A stretch of 64,000 nt of DNA from Leptobrachium leishanense (taxonomy: Eukaryota > Chordata > Amphibia > Anura > Megophryidae): the NCBI GenBank assembly GCA_009667805.1, contig CM019068.1, forward strand, positions 5,129,218-5,193,217. Direction: 5' to 3'. Positions 33,201 through 43,133 of this stretch are shown piece after piece; within the stretch, counting starts at the first letter, position 1; the number at the start of each line of letters is the position of its first letter. The notes beneath the pieces were generated by a model that worked only from the letters and a program-made list of their open reading frames with translations, did not search any database and was not told the DNA's origin. A program made the translations under genes and the position numbers.

Positions 33201-34483
33201 AATGGCCCTGTCCATGCTTGCTGGACCTCGTGTCTAAAGTCACATGCACCTTGCTGCTGACTGCCTTTCCCAATGACTCAATAACATTGTCTTCCACGTG
33301 CTGGTATAGTCTTGGAATGGCCTTTCGTGAAAAGTAATGGCGTTTTGGAACCTGCCACTGTGGTACAGCACATTCAACAAATTTATGGAAGGAAGCAGAG
33401 TCCACCAGCTGGAAAGGCAGCAGCTGCAATGCGAGTCATTTTGCTAAGCTGGCATTTAAATGCTGTGCTTGGGGATGGTTGGGACTATATTTTTTCTTAC
33501 GCTGCAGCAGCTGGGGGCAAAGTAATCTGACTGTGTAAATCTTCAGCTGATGGGATGCTGTCACATTGCGAGGAAGGACCTGGTACATCCATTACTGTGG
33601 CATCATCCCTGTCAGTGGAGGTTGGAGTCAATGACATGGCAGGACATATAGTGGGGGTAGAGACAGGGGAGGAGGACCTATGCAAAGTTTTGCACCAACG
33701 GGATTCATGGCAGGTTTCTGGATGTGAGTTCCTGGATGTGTGCTTTGAGACAACAGCGCTCTGCACCTGAGCAGCTCTGACATCTGATGCCTTGGACTGG
33801 CTAGTGCTACGGTTGGTCATAGAGGATGTTGTGCCTCGTGTTTGTTGTGCCTCCTCCTCCTCCTCACTTGACTTCTCTGTTCGATCAGGCACCCAGGTGG
33901 AGTCAGTGACCTCATCATCATTGTCATCATCACCCCCTATCTCCTCATCACTGGAGCCAACTTGGCAGTATGCTGCAGCTGCCGGGTCAACATGAGTGCC
34001 AGTTATTTGTGTGTCATCACTGGCACCCCCTTCCTCTAGGTTGATTATACTCCCTTCCTCAACCTCAGAGATTGAATCAGAGCACTGTACTTGCTGCGCA
34101 TCCTCAAGCAGCATGTCACTGTTGTAGTCAAACAATTCAGCTGACTCCTCCGTGTGTGATAGTAAGGCTACGGCAGGAGTAGTTGTGGACATGGAGGCTG
34201 CATTAGATGCTTTGGCAGCTGAAGTGGACTGTAAACCACTAGAAGCCTGGCTGGCAGAGGACTCGGAGGATGAGGATGGCCTGGTTAGCCAATCCACCAA
34301 ATCCTCTGTATGTTGCTGCTGCTTAAGAAGACGGCCAGCACCAGTTAGAAAGGACAAGTGTGCCCCTGCAGAGGATGCACCATGTCCACGACGACCAGAG
34401 GCACAGCCTCCCGACACAGAGGCTGCTTGCCCTCTTATCTGTGCCTGGGAGCATCTGCCTGTCCTTTTTGGTCTTTCTGACAT
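30297..34483 (-). pseudogene. hAT-family transposase, broken
   Basis: Minus-strand pieces in order: an N-terminal frame from ATG at 34483 to 33497 (328 codons, low-complexity, acidic Ser/Glu/Asp-rich); 33429-33148 (PRLYQHVEDNVIESLGKAV...TLDTRSSKHGQGHFISFTAHW, transposase core start); an insertion; 31910-31548 (TVLELVCLGDRSHTRPEIL, GMVVCDNGSNL); 31377-31120; 31088-30783 (SLLDPRYKG); and 30779-30297 (LLGCPSSSVLSERTFSAAGG, the hAT C-terminal dimerisation region). CDNGSN carries the DxG-type acidic residue of hAT/ZBED transposases. Several frame changes, stops and the insertion make it non-functional. A BED zinc finger could not be confirmed. Confidence 0.85.
31910..33168. mobile_element. unknown 1.26-kb insertion in the hAT transposase
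   Basis: It interrupts the transposase between the FTAHW and VLELVCLGD segments. The ends are TGTCAGG and CCTGACA, a 7-bp inverted repeat extended to 8 by CTGTCAGG/CCTGACAG. The interior is purine-rich on the + strand (AGAGGAAAGA-like words) and non-coding. TG...CA ends would suit a solo LTR, but no 5-bp target duplication is visible (GACCC versus GAGAG). Confidence 0.5.
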
Positions 34484-34504
34484 GGTGAGTGATATATAGA
34501 TTAA

Positions 34505-35710
34505 CCCTTTCGCTGCTGAGGCGTTTCACGTTTTGCTCACCATGTTTAAATGCGTTTTGAAGGCTTATTTTAGTATATGACCCAGACATATTATATATCG
34601 TTCTTTCCGTCAGACTCGGCAGATTCATAATATGTCATTATTATATGTATACGTCATGACCTGTCTGTATATTATAACAAAAAATGCAATAAAATATGAA
34701 TTTTCAATAATTTACAACGTGTAAAGTGTATTTTTTTCACATTTTAACATGCGAGCAATTGCGGTTATATTTTGTATGGGGTGCGCTTGTTAAAAAAATT
34801 AGAGATGGGGTCTCGTTACATTTTTTTGGGGGGGAAATTACGCGATTTTTAACAAACGCACCGCATACAAAAATCGTTAGTGCAGCATCATTGTTCACAT
34901 TATAATTGAAATGGGAACAATATTGCTGCATTAACAAACCAAAAAAAAAAAAAAACTTGTTTATTTTTTTTTTATTATTTTTTTTAAAATATTTTTTTAT
35001 GTTTATTTTTAATTTTTTTTAAAAAAAAAACTTTTTTCACAGTGGTGTTTGGTATCGTTGGAACGGCCATGCTCTGGCCGATCCAACAGTACCAAACATT
35101 AACCCCTAGCTGCCACGGATCGGGAGTAGGGGATTCATTGGAATCCCCTATCTCCACCGTTGGTGGCAGCTAGGGGTTAACTCCAGGACTGGCGTCATCG
35201 TGCATAGCACGATGACGCCAGTCCTCAGGGGGAGTTCCCGGAGGCTTGGCCGACATCCAAGATGTCGGCCAGCTCCGGGAAAGGATCACGAACCGGCGCT
35301 TTTCAGCGCCGATTCGTGATCCGGCTCCCCAGGGGTTAATGAGAGCCACCGTTTGGAAGGGCAGGCTGTGCCCTTCCAAGCGGTGCCTGTCTTAACCCCC
35401 TGCTCCCCGGCGATCGGGAGGGAGAGAGGTCCGAAGGACCTCCCCCCTCCCTTTCAGGCGCCTCCTCCGCACATGCGGGGGGGGCGCCTGAATTAGATGT
35501 CATCGCGTAGCCGCGATGACATCTAATGTCCCCGCCGGGCTCCCGAGTACTGGGCTGACATCCAAGATGTCAGCCCGCACCGGGGGGGCGCAGCAATCCG
35601 CCGGAATCCGGCGGATTGCTGCCTCCTGTGCTCGGACGCGCTGAGCGCGTCCGTAGCACAGGAGAACCACTTGGCTGGACGCGCTGAGCGCGTCCATAGC
35701 AGCCAAGTGG
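34505..35710. mobile_element. piggyBac-type MITE, copy 1 (1206 bp)
   Basis: Flanked by TTAA at 34501-34504 and 35711-35714. It starts CCCTTTCGCTGCTGAGG and ends GCAGCCAAGTGG (read inwards CCACTTGGCTGC). TTAA duplications with CC-starting ends are the piggyBac signature. The right half is a chain of perfect or near-perfect palindromes, for example GACTGGCGTCATCGTGC with its mirror at 35188-35224, CCGACATC/GATGTCGG, and GGACGCGCTGAGCGCGTCC twice. There is no transposase. It sits about 20 bp upstream of the first ATG of the hAT transposase. A second copy in inverted orientation lies at 61160-62392. Confidence 0.9.
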
Positions 35711-35734
35711 TTAAAGATATACAGAACTCTGATT

Positions 35735-36665
35735 CAACTCTGTTATAAAAATTGGAGATATGCTGCAGAACTCTGATTCAACTCTGGTATAAAGATTAAA
35801 GATTTCCAGAACTCTGATATAACTCAGTGAGACACCCTGATAGCTGGCAGCCAGTGACAAGACACAGATTACAATTCCCAGAAACCACCTACAAGTCAGT
35901 GAGACCCCCTGATAGGACCCCCTGATAGCTGGCAACAATGACAAGACACAGATTACATTTTGCAGAAATCTGCTAGAAGTATGTTTTGACCCCCTGATAG
36001 CTGGCAGTGAGAAGACACAGATTACAATTCCCAGAAACCTCCTATAAATCAGTGAGATCCCCTGATGGGTGGCAGTGACAAGACACAGTTTAGAACAATT
36101 CCCAGATATTTTGGAGAAATTACTGACCCCACAAAATAGTTGCTGGGTGTGAGAACACACGGATTACAACAATTCCCAGATATTTTGTAGAAATTACTGA
36201 CCCCCAAAATACTTGGTGGCAGTGAGAACACACAGATTAGAACAATTCCCAGATATTTTGCAGAAATTGTTGACCCCCCAAAATAGTTGCTTGGAGTGAG
36301 AACACACAGATTAGAACAATTCCCGGATATTTTGTAGAAATTACTGACCCCCAAAATAGTTGCTGGGAGTGAGAACACACAGATTAGAACAATTCCCAGA
36401 TATTTTGTAGAAATTACTGACCCCCAAAATAGTTGCTGGGAGAACACACAGATTAGAACAATTCCCAGATATCTTGTAGAAATTACTGACCCCCCAAAAT
36501 AGTTGCTGGGAGAACACACAGATTAGAACAATTCCCAGATATCTTGTAGAAATTACTGACCCCCCAAAATACTTGGTGGCAGTGAGAACACACAGATTAG
36601 AACAATTCCCAGATATTTTGTAGAAATGAGACCCCACCAGTAGCTGGTGGCAGACTGGCAGTGAG
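35735..36665. repeat. 70-75-bp subterminal tandem array of the inner hAT
   Basis: About 8 recent units of roughly 73 bp (AACACACAGATTAGAACAAT, TCCCAGATATTTTGTAGAAA, TTACTGACCCCCAAAATAGT) follow several older, more diverged units with GACCCCCTGATAGCTGGCA. The minus-strand ORFs here are repeat artefacts. Confidence 0.85.
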
Positions 36666-37635
36666 AACACACACTAACACAACAGCAATCTCCTCTCAAA
36701 CACATGCTGAAGCGCTGCGTGGAAACCTTATATAGTGTGCTGCGCGATTTAGCTCTGCGAGCCCATGATTGGGCAAAATTTACCCAATCAGGAGGACTCG
36801 ATTGGCATAGCAGGAGCCGTGATTGGCATAGTCTTGAACCTGTCTTGCACCTTATCTGTGGTCAGGTGCAAGGCTGTAGCCAATTACAAGCTTCAGGCCA
36901 GTGGAAAAGTGTATTGTGGTCCATTGTGGTGCATTGTGGGCGAACATGCGGCGAACACGTGGAAATGTTCGTAGTTCGCGAACAGGCGATGTTCGAATTG
37001 AACTCCAAACCGATCGAACCGAACAGCTCATCCCTACTGTAGAGGGCAGCCTGCCAGGGCCTTCCAAGGATCCCCTTGAGGAGCATGCGGCCGCCGGATG
37101 ACAGAGCTGTGACTGTGCGGGCTAGCCGCCCGGGTGCATGTGGCAGAGACAGGCGGCACAGGGAGGGAGCCACTGCACCTGCGGCCACGGCAGACCCCCC
37201 CCCCACAACCAGGATCCAGGGAGCCCCCACTGACCACTAAGGATGTGAGCCGAACACCCCCGAGTTCGGTTCACATTCAAACTCTAACTTTTCAAAAGTT
37301 CGAACACGAACACGAACTCAATACAAGTCAATGGGACTCAAACTTCGATTTTTAGAGTGCCCTCCAAGAGGGCATATATGCTAGATATTTGCCATAAAAG
37401 TTGTATGGGGGTCCGGGTAGTGCCCTGGGGGACAGGAAACAAGGACAAAAAGTTAAAAGAAAAACGTTTTTAAAGGGACAGTGAGTTTTCCATGAAATAA
37501 GGGTTAAAAATAAAACCGAAAAATTCCTTCAAATATCGTACCTAGGAGGTCCCCATAACCTGCCCGTGAAGTGGCGGATTTCTAGGATGTATAGAAACAT
37601 TTAAAAACAATGTCTGAGTCCGGGTAGTGCCCTGG

Positions 37636-38176
37636 TGTCATGCCCCATGGCAGCAGCCACCCTGACAACCCCCTGATGGTACATTTCCTGCCCTGCAACC
37701 TGCATCCAGCTGTCATGTTCCATCCTGGGGACCCCTGAACCTGCATTCAACATTCATTCTCTGCAAACCAGCTTTCATCCTAGAACCCCCCCCCCCTGGT
37801 GGTGTACTTCCTGCCCTGTAACCTGCATCCTACATCCAGCAACCAGCAGTTAAACAGTTAACACCAAAGCACATCACACCACACACACGAAATAAAGTAC
37901 TCCACCCCACACTGACCAATTGCTGAATCATTACAGCTCTTGAATGCCTAGAGTGAAGTCCTGTTACCTGTTGCTCTGCAAAAACCTATTCCTTTGGTTT
38001 TCCTGGTTCCCGCATTTGTTTCCACCACGCTTCCCACCATCCTGCAGAATTCATCCGGTCAGTTTCCATATTTCATCCCCTTCCAAACCTTACCCACCCG
38101 GTCATCTGTGCAGGAAACTGCATACTGGGTTCATATCCCCTATATCCCAGTGCTGCCCCGGTACCCGGGCATGACA
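37636..38176 (+). repeat. 5' LTR
   Basis: 541 bp, TG...CA ends. The gag ATG lies only 3 bp after it. The first bases of the internal region (GAATGATTCAGCC) do not look like a usual TGG-starting primer-binding site. Confidence 0.92.
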
Positions 38177-38178
38177 GA

Positions 38179-39384
38179 ATGATTCAGCCAAAATTAAATG
38201 AACCCGCAGTCCTACACTCCACCTTGCTATGCCTCCAGGAGATGCTGAGAAGCCTTGCTACCCTAGTGGGGGGCTTGCTGCACAATCTGCAGTCAACCGC
38301 ACCCATGAAATGTGCACCTACAACCAGCAGACACAGAGGCCCCCTGTCTCCCGAGGAACGGGCCAGGAGACAGACCACCGATCTGTGCCTCTATTGTGGG
38401 GACCCCACCCATTGGCTCGTGGACTGCCCACTAAGACCCCTGAAATCTACTGTGGTTTCTAAACCTGCTACTACCTCCAAGCAGGCTCCAGTGCGTAGAA
38501 CTCTGCAGCAACCACGAGCTCCCAGGCCTACTGCTGTCTCCAAACAAGTCCCTGATGTGGAGTCAGCTTCAAAGAGACCTGCAGCGCCTAAGCCGGTACC
38601 CTTGCCCAAACCGGCCCCCAGGGGGTCTGCTGCACGAGTGGGTACACCCAGAAAGCCACCTGTACCCAAGAGGTCCCCAAAACCTCCACCTCCCCCCAAA
38701 CCTGTACCCAGGAGGCCACCTGCATCCAGGAGACCTCCTGTACCCAGACCTACTCCTAGGAGAGCTGTGCCCAGAATCGCGGTGCCGCCGACGTCCAGCT
38801 CTGAAGAGGAGTCTGACATTCCCATGGACGTAGAGGCCTCCATACCCTTGCCCAGGGAGCCTGAACCTGTCCATCCTATGGATGTGGAACCTGCTTCGGT
38901 GGAACCAGAGCCGATGGAGATTCTGTGCACACAGGTTCCAAACGTGACAACTCCCATCACTCACAGCCAACAAGATCCGACCATCTGTGGATTTGAAAGT
39001 TCTGGTTATGACCCTCTGTATGATGTTGTTCCATTTGGTTATATACCCTCTGAAGAGTCAGATCAAGAGAACGCCGTTGTCGCAGAAGGACCCCCGAGTC
39101 AACATGCGGGGTCTGACACCACCATGAAGGCGTGGCGAGGCATATGTTCCTCTTACAGCGAGGACTCTATATCAGAAGGAGAAGGTGGCGAAGAGGATGA
39201 GGAAGAAGAGGACCGTACATCCTGTCTGAAACTCTTTTCCTCCTTTAGCGATGACAGTGAACCTGGGGAAGAGATGCCTATACTACAGCCAACCAGTTAT
39301 ATGGGCACCACTCTCATCGCAGAGTCTTCTATTCCTGTAAACCTAAAGGGTGAGACCTGTAAAACCTCAAGATCTAAGGCCTGA
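38179..39384 (+). CDS. gag-like protein of the LTR retrotransposon
   Basis: An uninterrupted frame of 401 codons from ATG at 38179. A CCHC zinc knuckle (CLYCGDPTHWLVDC, residues about 70-83, C-x2-C-x4-H-x4-C) of the Ty3/Gypsy gag type is followed by a basic, proline-rich region (about residues 100-205, PKPPPPPKPVPRRPP) and an acidic Ser/Glu-rich C-terminal half. The usual capsid domain before the knuckle is missing; only about 69 residues precede it. The frame stops at TGA (39382-39384), but the same frame continues open to 39675 (ending YTVQGTFVIPV...WTLQPVR), so the stop may be a mutation or a readthrough site. The product would bind nucleic acid. Function beyond that is unknown. Confidence 0.8.
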   Translation: MIQPKLNEPAVLHSTLLCLQEMLRSLATLVGGLLHNLQSTAPMKCAPTTSRHRGPLSPEERARRQTTDLCLYCGDPTHWLVDCPLRPLKSTVVSKPATTSKQAPVRRTLQQPRAPRPTAVSKQVPDVESASKRPAAPKPVPLPKPAPRGSAARVGTPRKPPVPKRSPKPPPPPKPVPRRPPASRRPPVPRPTPRRAVPRIAVPPTSSSEEESDIPMDVEASIPLPREPEPVHPMDVEPASVEPEPMEILCTQVPNVTTPITHSQQDPTICGFESSGYDPLYDVVPFGYIPSEESDQENAVVAEGPPSQHAGSDTTMKAWRGICSSYSEDSISEGEGGEEDEEEEDRTSCLKLFSSFSDDSEPGEEMPILQPTSYMGTTLIAESSIPVNLKGETCKTSRSKA

Positions 39385-39730
39385 AGACGGCAGAGAAAAA
39401 AGCACCGCCAAACCAACGTTATTGCTGAAGAGATCCAGGACGGTTTACAGACAACATCTGACCCGATGCCATCTGCCTATGTAAGCAATATGTTTTCGGG
39501 TAACCCTGCCTCCTACCTGTGTCACTCTGTCTCCAGGAGTCTACGTGACCGTGACACTCCTACAGGTCCAGAACCCCCACCTGAAGAACCAGGCTGTTAC
39601 ACCGTACAAGGAACTTTTGTTATACCTGTCCAGGACCCTGTATCCGGAGAATGGACACTGCAGCCTGTACGCTGATGCCCAGCTGCTGCCAATCTTTATC
39701 GCACGGAGTGCGATCGTTAGGAGGGGGTAG

Positions 39731-40270
39731 TGTCATGCCCCATGGCAGCAGCCACCCTGACAACCCCCTGATGGTACATTTCCTGCCCTGCAACCTGCAT
39801 CCAGCTGTCATGTTCCATCCTGGGGACCCCTGAACCTGCATTCAACATTCATACTCTGCAAACCAGCTTTCATCCTAGAACCCCCCCCCCCGGTGGTGTA
39901 CTTCCTGCCCTGTAACCTGCATCCTACATCCAGCAACCAGCAGTTAAACAGTTAACACCAAAGCACATCACACCACACACACGAAATAAAGTACTCCACC
40001 CCACACTGACCAATTGCTGAATCATTACAGCTCTTGAATGCCTAGAGTGAAGTCCTGTTACCTGTTGCTCTGCAAAAACCTATTCCTTTGGTTTTCCTGG
40101 TTCCCGCATTTGTTTCCACCACGCTTCCCACCACCCTGCAGAATTCATCCGGTCAGTTTCCATATTTCATCCCCTTCCAAACCTTACCCACCCGGTCATC
40201 TGTGCAGGAAACTGCATACTGGGTTCATATCCCCTATATCCCAGTGCTGCCCCGGTACCCGGGCATGACA
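39731..40270 (+). repeat. 3' LTR
   Basis: 540 bp, nearly identical to the 5' LTR. It follows the purine tract and is followed by the CCTGG duplication. Confidence 0.92.
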
Positions 40271-40320
40271 CCTGGGGGACAGGAAACAAGGACAAAAAGT
40301 TTTAAAAAATATGTTTTTAA

Positions 40321-40706
40321 CCCCTTCACTGCTGACGACGTGTGGGACACGTCCTCAGTTGTTCCTGCTGTATGTTGAGGAGGACGTGTCCCACACGTTA
40401 TCAGCTTTGCGGGACCCCCGGCGGAGATACTCACCTCTCTGTCTGAGGTCCCGCGGCGTTCTGACTTCAGCGCCCTCAGACGCTGAAGTCAAGCTCCTCC
40501 CGACGTAAATGACGTAATTGTGCCATGCGCGATGAGGTCATTTCCAGGCGACCCCCCCGGCAATGCCGGGAGATCGCCTGGAAGGGAGGGGGGGGATCTG
40601 TTCGGATCCCTCTCCCTCCCGATCGGGAGGTCTCACAAAAAAAAGCCAGGCACCACTTAAAAGTGGAGAGTCTCCCCTTTTAAGCGGTGCCTGGCTTTAA
40701 CCCCTT
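40321..40706. mobile_element. piggyBac-type MITE relative, truncated
   Basis: Begins CCCCTTCACTGCTGACGACG directly after TTAA (40317-40320), which lies in a TTTTTAAAGGG site of hAT sequence. It shares the hairpin modules of the copies at 34505 and 61160 in order: a subterminal palindrome (GTGTGGGACACGTCC), CCTCCCGATCGGGAGG, and AGGCACC...GGTGCCTGGCTTTAACCCC. The right end is missing, as a Penelope-like fragment starts at about 40711. A related piece (GCCATCTTGGATGGCGGC) resumes at about 42791. Confidence 0.7.
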
Positions 40707-40710
40707 AGGC

Positions 40711-41879
40711 ACCTCTTTAGGAGATATATAGACGATATATTGATTGTTTGGAAGGGAGATCGATAGGAACTGAAGCAATTTTTGGATCATTTAAATCACA
40801 ATGAATTAGGAATAAAATTATATTCCAACGTAAGTAACACCCATGTGGATTTCCTTGACCTCAATATATACATTGAGGGCGGAAAGCTCAAGACAAAGAC
40901 TTTTTTTAAAGCCGTTCAGGTTAATGGATATATCCACACTAGTAGCGGTCATTACCCTCCGTGGCTTAGAGCTGTCCCTAAAGGGCAGCTTTTGAGGATA
41001 CGTAGAAATTGTACCGAAGTGGAACAATATTTGGTCCAAGCTGAGAAATTAGTGGATGATTTTAGAGCAAAGGGATACGAACAACAATTTTTAGATAAGA
41101 TGAAACAAGAGATCTTAGCAATAAGTAGAGATACACTATTACAATATAGACCTAGACCGGTAGAAGAATTCACCGGTGTTCCATTCATTATGGATTTCAA
41201 TATAGGCAATAGAGCCATTAAGAGATCCGTAGCGAAACATTGGTCAATTCTAACTAATGATCCTATTCTTAGTGGTATTTTACCCGATAAACCACAAATA
41301 ATATTTAGAGGGGGGAAAAATGTAAGTAATAATTTGGTTAAAAATCATATTAAGGATAGACGAGTAATATCACACCCCTTCGGTCTGACTCCTGGTTTCT
41401 ATGGCTGTGGTCAGTGTATCTCATGCCGAAAAACTAGAAATAGTAAAAGAGTAATAAAGAAATGTGCAGGCACCAGAGGACCTAATTACAAAATAATGGA
41501 TTTAATAACATGCCATACTAAAAATATAATATATTTGTTGAAATGCCCATGTGGGAAAAAATATATAGGGCAAACATCCCGATCATTATACATCAGGATT
41601 AATGAACATCTCTGCAACATAGTTAGGGGGTATGACAAACACAGTGTCTCATCCCACTTTAAAGACCAACACGGGTGCAATCCAAAGGGTATGGAATTTA
41701 CAGGCATAGAAAAAGTTAGACGAGCCTGGAGGGGAGTAAACATGAGTGAGAAACTCATCAAGAGTGAGATGAGGTGGATATACCATCTCGACACATTAGC
41801 CCCCAAGGGTCTGAATGCAGACTTTGAGGTCTGTCATTTTTTTATGTTGAAACAAGATTCTTTTAAAGGGATTATATAA
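40711..41879 (+). pseudogene. Penelope-like element: RT end and GIY-YIG endonuclease
   Basis: A 5'-truncated open frame. It starts just before RYIDDILIVWKGD, the reverse-transcriptase catalytic YIDD motif; an in-frame TAG follows at 40764. Then an uninterrupted 365-codon stretch runs to 41879. Near its end are a CGQCISC cysteine cluster and KNIIYLLKCPCGKKYIGQT, SRSLYIRINEH: the GIY-YIG nuclease domain with its CPCGKKYIGQT core, Arg and Glu. RT plus a C-terminal GIY-YIG is diagnostic of endonuclease-bearing Penelope-like elements (Neptune/Poseidon/Penelope groups). The RT fingers and palm before motif C are absent, so it is not active. Only the endonuclease part is complete. Confidence 0.9.
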
Positions 41880-41889
41880 TCCAATCTGT

Positions 41890-42115
41890 CATCCTGGATT
41901 TTTTGGGATTATTCATTATTAATATTTTTTATCTTTTATTTTTATTTATTTTTATATATTTTTTATTTTTATTTATTTATTATTTATCTTTATTTTTATT
42001 TTTATTTATATTTATTTATTTTTATCTTACTTTAACCTTATTATTTATTATTTTTTATTTTTATTATTTATTTATTTTTATATTTTATCTTTTATTAGTT
42101 TTAGCTAACTGTCAA
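41890..42115. repeat. T/A-rich low-complexity tract
   Basis: About 225 bp of TTTATTTATTTTTAT-type sequence immediately after the Penelope-like ORF, with no coding value. Confidence 0.9.
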
Positions 42116-42790
42116 TTTAATGGTTAAATCGAGAATGAACCTAATAGGATCAGGGGTCAAGTTAGATATCGGAATGAGATCGATCAAATTGTCCATTATA
42201 TTTGGAGTTTTGATGTGTAATAGCTTTTTTTGTTTCAGATGAAAGATCGCCGGATCTGTTAGTTATATTTGTTGCTGTTTTGCTATGGGAAATGTGGGTT
42301 GATATATGGGTTTGTGCCTTGTTTATAATTCCTTCCGTTTTCAATGCGGACTGACGCATGCGCAAATTGACTATGACAGATGAACTTCGATTGCTTTGAG
42401 AAAGGCGGAAGAGGAAATGCGTTATGAACTAGTGCCCGGAAACCAACTGGAACGCAGATGGATCGGTGACACGCACGCGGACGCCACGATTTTGATTGGT
42501 TTGCGATCAATATAAATAATATTTAGTATATACTGATTTATTATCAATGTGTGTAACAATACTGCGCAATTAGTCTTATATTTTTCTTATAGTGACTATA
42601 TGTATATGTGCTGACCTTCCTAAGAATCGTGATACCATTTGAGAACGGATATCAACCAGATTTATCCTCTGCGCTCCCTTGCAATTAAGTTTGTATTTTT
42701 TGTGTATTATTCGTGGTGAGGGACACACCTGTGGTGAGCTGCATGCCTACATATCACCTGTTGTGAGAATAATAGTCATAGCGCCAAACA
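42116..42790 (+). other. probable 3' region of the Penelope-like element
   Basis: Non-coding, between the AT-rich tract and a piggyBac-type fragment. It contains CGGAAGAGGAAATGCGTTAT and TCCTCTGCGCTCCCTTGCA. Assignment to the Penelope-like element rests on position only. Confidence 0.4.
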
Positions 42791-42960
42791 CTTTCAACAT
42801 TGCAAGGTGTTGATAACTTCACCGGGTCGCACTTCGGCGCCTTGCGGTGCCGAAGTGCGGCCAAGCTCCGGTGGGGGCCGCCATCTTGGATGGCGGCTCC
42901 ACCCCTGGGTCCCCCCTCACTGCCAGACGTCCACATGCATAGCGTGATGACGTCAGATAT
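42791..42960. mobile_element. piggyBac-type MITE fragment
   Basis: Contains paired words like those in the 34505 and 61160 elements: TTCGGCGCC...GGTGCCGAA, GGGGCCGCCATCTTGGATGG and GCGTGATGACGTC. It could be the continuation of the copy interrupted at 40706. Confidence 0.55.
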
Positions 42961-43002
42961 ATATATCCAGACTTGTATTACACACACATTTTGGCAACTA
43001 AT

Positions 43003-43133
43003 TCCTCCCCCCCCATTTGGCTGATCCCTCCAGAAAAAATGTTGAACCCGATAGAGCAGAGAATAATATATATATTCTCTGCTCTGTCAGGTTCAACATT
43101 TCTTCTGGAGAAATCGGCCAAATTGGGGGGGGC
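43003..43133. repeat. long inverted repeat (hairpin)
   Basis: Arms of about 60 bp: CCCCCCCATTTGGCTGATCC...AGCAGAGAATA and its complement TATTCTCTGCTCTGTC...AATTGGGGGGG, with only a few bases of loop. It may be a small MITE. The following 700 bp up to 43840 hold only TA-rich runs and nothing recognised. Confidence 0.8.

Larger units (their letters stand above)
29346..37036 (-). mobile_element. inner hAT transposon, 7.7 kb
   Basis: The left end is TAGGGATGAGCCGAACACC and the right end, read inwards, is TAGGGATGAGCTGTTCGG. The flanks 29338-29345 and 37037-37044 are both CTGTAGAG, a perfect 8-bp target duplication. It encodes a broken hAT transposase on the minus strand and contains a piggyBac-type MITE (34505-35710) and an unknown 1.26-kb insertion (31910-33168). 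Without these it is about 5.2 kb. A 70-75-bp tandem array fills the right subterminal region (35735-36665), and a 3-part diverged repeat (CACACCGTAACCCC...GTGGTATTGTGGAAGAG) lies at 29935-30260. Confidence 0.85.
37636..40270 (+). mobile_element. gag-only Ty3/Gypsy-like LTR retrotransposon
   Basis: Two LTRs of about 540 bp (37636-38176, 39731-40270) start TGTCATGCCCC and end GGGCATGACA. Both flanks are CCTGG (37631-37635 and 40271-40275), a perfect 5-bp target duplication. By eye the LTRs differ at only a few positions (CATTCATTCTC/CATTCATACTC, one C-run length, CCATCC/CCACCC), so the insertion is young. A purine tract, AGGAGGGGGTAG, precedes the 3' LTR. The internal region is only about 1.55 kb and holds a gag-like ORF. 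Protease, reverse transcriptase and integrase are absent, so it must depend on another element. Confidence 0.92.
37236..40320 (+). mobile_element. third hAT-related end, split by an LTR element
   Basis: Starts AAGGATGTGAGCCGAACACC and matches the left subterminal region of the inner hAT (29346-29740) over about 400 bp: GTGCCCTGGGGGACAGGAAAC, CCTAGGAGGTCCCCATAACC and others. The LTR retrotransposon at 37636-40270 sits in it, and it ends where a TTAA element begins at 40321. No partner terminus or target duplication was found, so this is a fragment, possibly from a third copy or a local rearrangement. Confidence 0.7.

Noticed and set aside
38391..38973. Minus-strand Gly-rich ORFs antisense to gag
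   Set aside because: Complement of the Pro-rich coding strand. No independent evidence.
41903..42127. 74-codon ORF with a membrane-like composition
   Set aside because: A TTTATT low-complexity tract translated as Leu/Phe/Ile/Tyr.
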